From Krasilnikovozyma curviuscula (lineage: Eukaryota > Basidiomycota > Tremellomycetes > Cystofilobasidiales > Mrakiaceae), in contig MVAQ01000052.1 of the NCBI GenBank assembly GCA_014825775.1, positions 45,334-109,333 on the forward strand: a stretch of 64,000 nt of DNA. Direction: 5' to 3'. Of the stretch, positions 60,541 to 64,000 are shown piece by piece (positions within the stretch are counted from its first letter, which is position 1; every line of letters starts with the position of its first letter). The notes beneath the pieces are model-generated. The model was given only the letters and a program-made list of their open reading frames with translations. It did no database searches and was not told where the DNA came from. The translations under genes were made by a program, and so were the position numbers.

Positions 60541-61939
60541 TCAGGCGTACTTGCTGATAGCATTCAAGTAAGTCTGTCCACTGGCCGTGAGGGCGCCGTT
60601 TGACCACATCGGCCAGACAGAACCCAGTCCCTCTCCATTGGAGTAAGCATATGCTGCAACCCTAGAGTCGCTTTGTAAGAGCGCAACAATATTGTTAATG
60701 TAGGTGTTGATCTGGGTTTGATCGGTACAAGGTGTCCAGTTGGTGTCGTCCTGGTAACACAGTGGTGTCAATACCAGAGAGTCTTCATCAAATGGGGGTA
60801 ATATACTCACAACACAAGCAAATTCTGTGACCCAGATTGGCTTCCCATAGGTGTTCCAGTAGTGGTCGAGGTCCTTCTGGACACCGGCCATGTCGAGCTT
60901 GTTGATGTGGACGGCGGTAAAATCCCACTGGCGAGAGATCTGCGCCTTGAAGGGGGTCAGGAAGTCCTCGTCGGCTTGTTTACACATCGCTGGACTACCG
61001 AGTAAAGCACCCTTGGCTCCCATGGGCGCGATGAGAGAGTTCCATGTCGAGGCGGCAGCTGCGACACCCATGGAGGCGCTGAACAAAAAGACGAATGTCT
61101 GTCAGTCCAACTCGAGAGTGCATAACGAGGTGATAATAATGTGAACTTACGATCCAGCGGTAGAACAATCGGGTTCTTCAAAGCCAAGAACATATTGGGG
61201 GGTGGTGCTGAGCTGATGTCGCAACAGTCCCCGTCAACAACCCTTGAAATAGCTCGAGTAGAAAAATAAGACTAACCGCTTTGAATTGGGAATATCTAGA
61301 AGCATCGGTAGAGTCAACAGCACCATCTCCCCAAAGCATAGAAACCGCAATGGGCTTTCCAGAATGTCCCGCTGTAGACCGAAAGCAATCGAAACGATGG
61401 TCAGCAGAAGGCGCTTCAGAGAAGTGAGATGAAGGAAGTCTCGAAATAATATGTACAAGGAGCGGGAGTCCAGTCATACCACCATCCGACTGAGAAGGAG
61501 CGCGCAAAGGGAGAATCGGTGTCAGCGTTGCCGCCACATCTGATCTGTTTTGAAACTAAACGGTGCGGGAGTGGCGCCCGAATACTGACTGTGATCTTTC
61601 AAGACATCGTATGCGTCACCGGCGGAAAGACCAGCTTTGATACCATTAGGAGTGAGCGAAGATGAGGATGTAGTAGTAGTGGTAGTGGTGTTTGAAGTTG
61701 ATGTCGAGGCCGCAGCGGAAGTTGTGGTGGTTGCAGCCGCCGACTTGTAGAGGGCCTATCAAATGAAAGGAAAAGGAAGAGTTCAGTGCGAAGCGATACA
61801 CTTTGATCGAGTCTGCTGTACTAACCTGGGCTTTTCTGCCGCTACGAGACCAGTGGGGACGTTCGACTGGGTTGGCATCCGAGTGAGCGGAGGCGACGAG
61901 AGGGAGGGCGAGGAGAGCAAGAGCAGGAGCAACAATCAT
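60541..61939 (-). CDS. Secreted GH128 glycoside hydrolase (endo-beta-1,3-glucanase type)
   Basis: GH128 enzymes cut beta-1,3-glucan of fungal walls. The ATG at 61939 encodes a signal peptide (MIVAPALALLALPLVASAHS). After a short exon a Thr/Ser linker follows (about 61745-61650), then KAGLSAGDAYDVLKDH. The catalytic barrel shows FSVGWWYDWTPAP, KPIAVSMLWGDGAVDSTDA, YVLGFEEPDCSTAGS with the acid/base Glu, AAASTWNSLIAPMGAKGAL, FTAVHINKLDMAGVQKDL and KPIWVTEFACV with the nucleophile Glu. It ends QTYLNAISKYA. About 350 residues in six exons; one join near 61600 is my best guess (46-nt intron). A TATAAA lies upstream. A role in wall remodelling or stress is inferred. Confidence 0.87.
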
Positions 61940-62093
61940 CGTGAGTGAGATAACCCGTGAGATAGATTCTAGTATTCACAGAGTTGTATGAGCTTAGGTG
62001 CGACGATCAGACAGAGGAATCTCTCGCTCACGTCGAAGCAGCACAAGAAAAAAAGTTGGGTCTCTGAACTGAAGCAACGTACTCACCCTCCCC

Positions 62094-62099
62094 TTTATA
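62094..62099 (-). promoter_or_regulatory. Possible TATA box of the GH128 gene
   Basis: TATAAA on the coding strand about 155 bp upstream of the ATG at 61939, farther than at the phosphatase and ARO8 genes. Confidence 0.35.
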
Positions 62100-62759
62100 T
62101 CAACCGTCACAAAACTGGTGTTCCAGAGTTTATGCGAAACTCAGCCCCGCAGCCCCCCTTTCACGCCTTGCATTGGGGGCTGCTGAAAAAATCTAGGGTT
62201 TCGGGGAGAGGAAGCAGAACGAAGCGCGGGCCAGCTGGTGCAGTCGCATGGAACATCTCGCTGCTGGTCTCGGCTGGCGCACCTCGAAAATGAGATTCAT
62301 CTAACAGATGTGGACGGATAGAACCCTCGGAATTTGTTTCGAGGGTTGACTTTCAGAGAAAACAAGGGAAAACGAGGTGAGGCCCTGCGTGGCGCAGAAC
62401 TATTTTGGCGCTGATTAGATCCCGCAATCACCGCAGATCAGCCGAACAAGCGAGACAGCTCTGGCGATTGCCCCCAAATGGAAGGGTCCAACCCTCGACT
62501 GACTTTCTTTTTTTCATTCCATTCGTGCGTGAAGGTGCAGGGCGCGTGTTCGAGGGCGTACATATGTGTCGCCAAAACGAGAACGTTGGCACGACAGGCA
62601 GCATGTTGCGTCCCTCTTTCCTTTCTTCTATGTCCAGGTTATGGAATTGAACGATATTATATGTCACAACCAGTTCAACAGATTTACTGTGCCCTCGAAG
62701 GGACGTTGCAGAGCTTGAAGAATTTGTGCAGCGACAGGATATGTACTTTTGAGGTGGAT

Positions 62760-62772
62760 GGGGGGGGGGGGG
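62760..62772. repeat. Homopolymer G13 tract
   Basis: Thirteen consecutive G at 62760-62772, on the 3' side of the truncated phosphatase copy. Such runs are prone to length errors in sequencing. Confidence 0.8.
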
Positions 62773-62816
62773 AATAAGTGGATAGATTAACGAGGTAAGC
62801 TCAAGATGCTGTTAGA

Positions 62817-63739
62817 TCAGAAGTTATGCTTCTTGTAAAGCGTAGAGGTGTCCATAACAAGAGTTCTAATAATACAGATAAGGATTGTCAGCATGGGTGA
62901 GGAAACAATTCTTGGTTCCCAAAGCGTGCTAGGAATCACATCAGGACGAGAGAACTCACGTTAGTGGAAGAGATGAAATCATGCTGCAAGACCAAGTTAG
63001 AATATCAGCAATGAAGGGGAAGTGTTTGACTGCAATTTGATGACTCACAGTAAGATGGGTTTTGTTGTGGAAAGTCAATCTGCTCCAGCCGTAGACATTC
63101 TGGATGGCTTTATCGACGAAAGCTGGGTAGGGAGTATCGAGTGTATCGAAGCCGTCGTAATGACCTCCGGCACCATTGACAATGTTCCATGGAGCTCTGT
63201 CGAAAACACGTATCAGCCAGAAGTCGCCTCTCTCCAGGGAACGAATGACTTACCTTGGGTTGTTCAAGCCATTTGGATCAATGGTATAGTTGAACATTGG
63301 CTTGTTGCGCTCGTAAGTGTGGATGTGTCTGCGCGAAAACCCACCGTCAGGCTAGAGGAGGCACACGCGACAGTGCAGCTGTGCTTACCCGTTGAAGTAG
63401 AGATCGACGTGGTTATCATAGAAAATTTGCTCGAAGGCAGTTTTGGAGTTGTTGAACTGGTTATCAGCGAGGGAGATGTACCATGGTCTGTAACAACAGC
63501 GACAAACAAAACAATCAGTACTACAGCTTCTGTGTCCTTAGTAGTAAGGTGACGCACCTGTGGAGCATTACAACGACCCAAGGGGTGAGTTTTCTATCGA
63601 CTTTCTTGAGATCGGCGCTCAACCAGTCGACTTGGGAGTTCTGGGTAGCACCAAAGTTTCCCGAGGTGAGGGACTCGTTCTTGGACTGGACACCACCGAG
63701 GAGGCCGTTTCCTTGATCGGTCTCAGTATCCAAGAACAC
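62817..63739 (-). pseudogene. 5'-truncated, frameshifted purple acid phosphatase copy
   Basis: Homologous to the C-terminal half of the phosphatase at 42855-45440, with the same intron positions. From the 5' side it reads HFVFLDTETDQGNGLLGG, TPWVVVMLHRPWY, NGHIHTYERNKPMFNY and LQHDFISSTN. The last exon keeps VMDTSTLYKKHNF only in a shifted frame, because one extra base lies near 62856-62862 relative to the intact copy. Homology stops inside an exon, right after CCCACTTCG on the coding strand. The signal peptide, DxG, GDxxY and GNHE motifs are missing, and the 261 bp beyond show no phosphatase exon. A stretch of more than 45 bp at the break is identical to the intact gene, so the duplication or conversion is recent. 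Confidence 0.78.
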
Positions 63740-64000
63740 GAAGTGGGTTTTGCTTTCATCATTGGATTAGGATTATCCAAAATGTTGATCTTGAATGGAA
63801 ATACACAATGGGTGGATGCAAGATTAAATGCCAAAAAGACTGAATGTTGCCTTTGGGGTTTCATCTCGCCCTGTGATGTACGTTGTCCTACAGAGGGGTA
63901 CCGCGATATCTTTCTCTCCAACATCTTCTATGACATCATCACCTACTGGAGGTTGACGAACGGATCGTGTTCTAATCAAGCTTGATAACGGATTGAATCG
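63740..64000. other. Unidentified sequence at the window end
   Basis: 261 bp beyond the break in the phosphatase copy. Frames on both strands show no phosphatase or other known motif. Confidence 0.3.

Larger units (their letters stand above)
61940..62816. other. Intergenic region, GH128 promoter to truncated phosphatase copy
   Basis: About 880 bp; promoter of GH128 on its left and a G-run (13 G) at 62760-62772. Frames on both strands near 62405-62777 have no recognised content. Confidence 0.3.

Noticed and set aside
62760..62772. G13 tract as a regulatory quadruplex
   Set aside because: A single homopolymer, possibly length-unstable or a sequencing artefact; no other support.
1..64000. Transposon, CRISPR, tRNA or rRNA
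   Set aside because: No inverted terminal repeats, reverse transcriptase or transposase motifs, spacer arrays, B-box-like tRNA pattern or rRNA blocks were found by eye. A tRNAscan and repeat search would settle it.

Overview
The window is nuclear DNA of a fungus, most likely a basidiomycetous yeast or mould. The reasons are dense gene packing (about 24 protein genes in 64 kb), many short introns (mostly about 45-150 nt, GT-AG) that interrupt almost every gene, very small exons, and a typical fungal gene set (Zn2Cys6 regulator, TOM70, GH128, purple acid phosphatase, DCR2-like phosphatase). The intron pattern fits Tremellomycetes best, but the class is an inference. I see no tRNA, rRNA, CRISPR array, plasmid feature or convincing transposon.

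Layout. 1-3322 (-): 3'-truncated NEO1/ATP9-type P4-ATPase. 4384-6864 (+): MFS DHA1 drug transporter. 7153-8953 (+): D-2-hydroxyacid dehydrogenase. 10456-14880 (+): RhoGEF with a DH domain. 15919-19153 (+): DCR2-like phosphoesterase. 19530-21294 (+): class III (GABA-type) aminotransferase, convergent with a Zn2Cys6 regulator at 21380-23703 (-). 23937-25529 (-): secreted WD40-like protein without introns. 25957-27369 (-): aldo/keto reductase, divergent from TOM70 at 27820-30333 (+). 30700-32595 (+): SNARE VTI1. 32953-33883 (+): short-chain dehydrogenase. 34561-35248 (+): DUF3140 protein. 35354-39183 (-): TTI1.

Right half. 39930-40807 (-): GNAT acetyltransferase. 41490-42536 (-): U1 snRNP C (YHC1). 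42855-45440 (-): secreted purple acid phosphatase. 46909-48034 (+): small membrane-anchored orphan. 48685-51103 (-): ARO8-type aminotransferase. 51982-53400 (-): splicing factor ISY1. 53649-56138 (-): Gfo/Idh/MocA oxidoreductase with a mitochondrial-type presequence. 56480-60390 (-): DUF4211 nuclear protein with an N-terminal PIP-box-like motif. 60541-61939 (-): secreted GH128 glucanase. 62817-63739 (-): 5'-truncated, frameshifted second copy of the purple acid phosphatase.

The genes are mostly unrelated housekeeping and metabolic functions and do not form a pathway cluster. Three themes stand out. First, at least six internal exons of only 9-12 nt are needed to read conserved protein motifs, and two spliceosome genes (U1C, ISY1) start with coding exons of 6 and 3 nt. 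Second, secreted or cell-surface products recur (phosphatase, GH128, WD40-like). Third, a partial duplication of a phosphatase gene lies at the right end. All exon structures were read by eye from splice signals and protein conservation and have no transcript support here.
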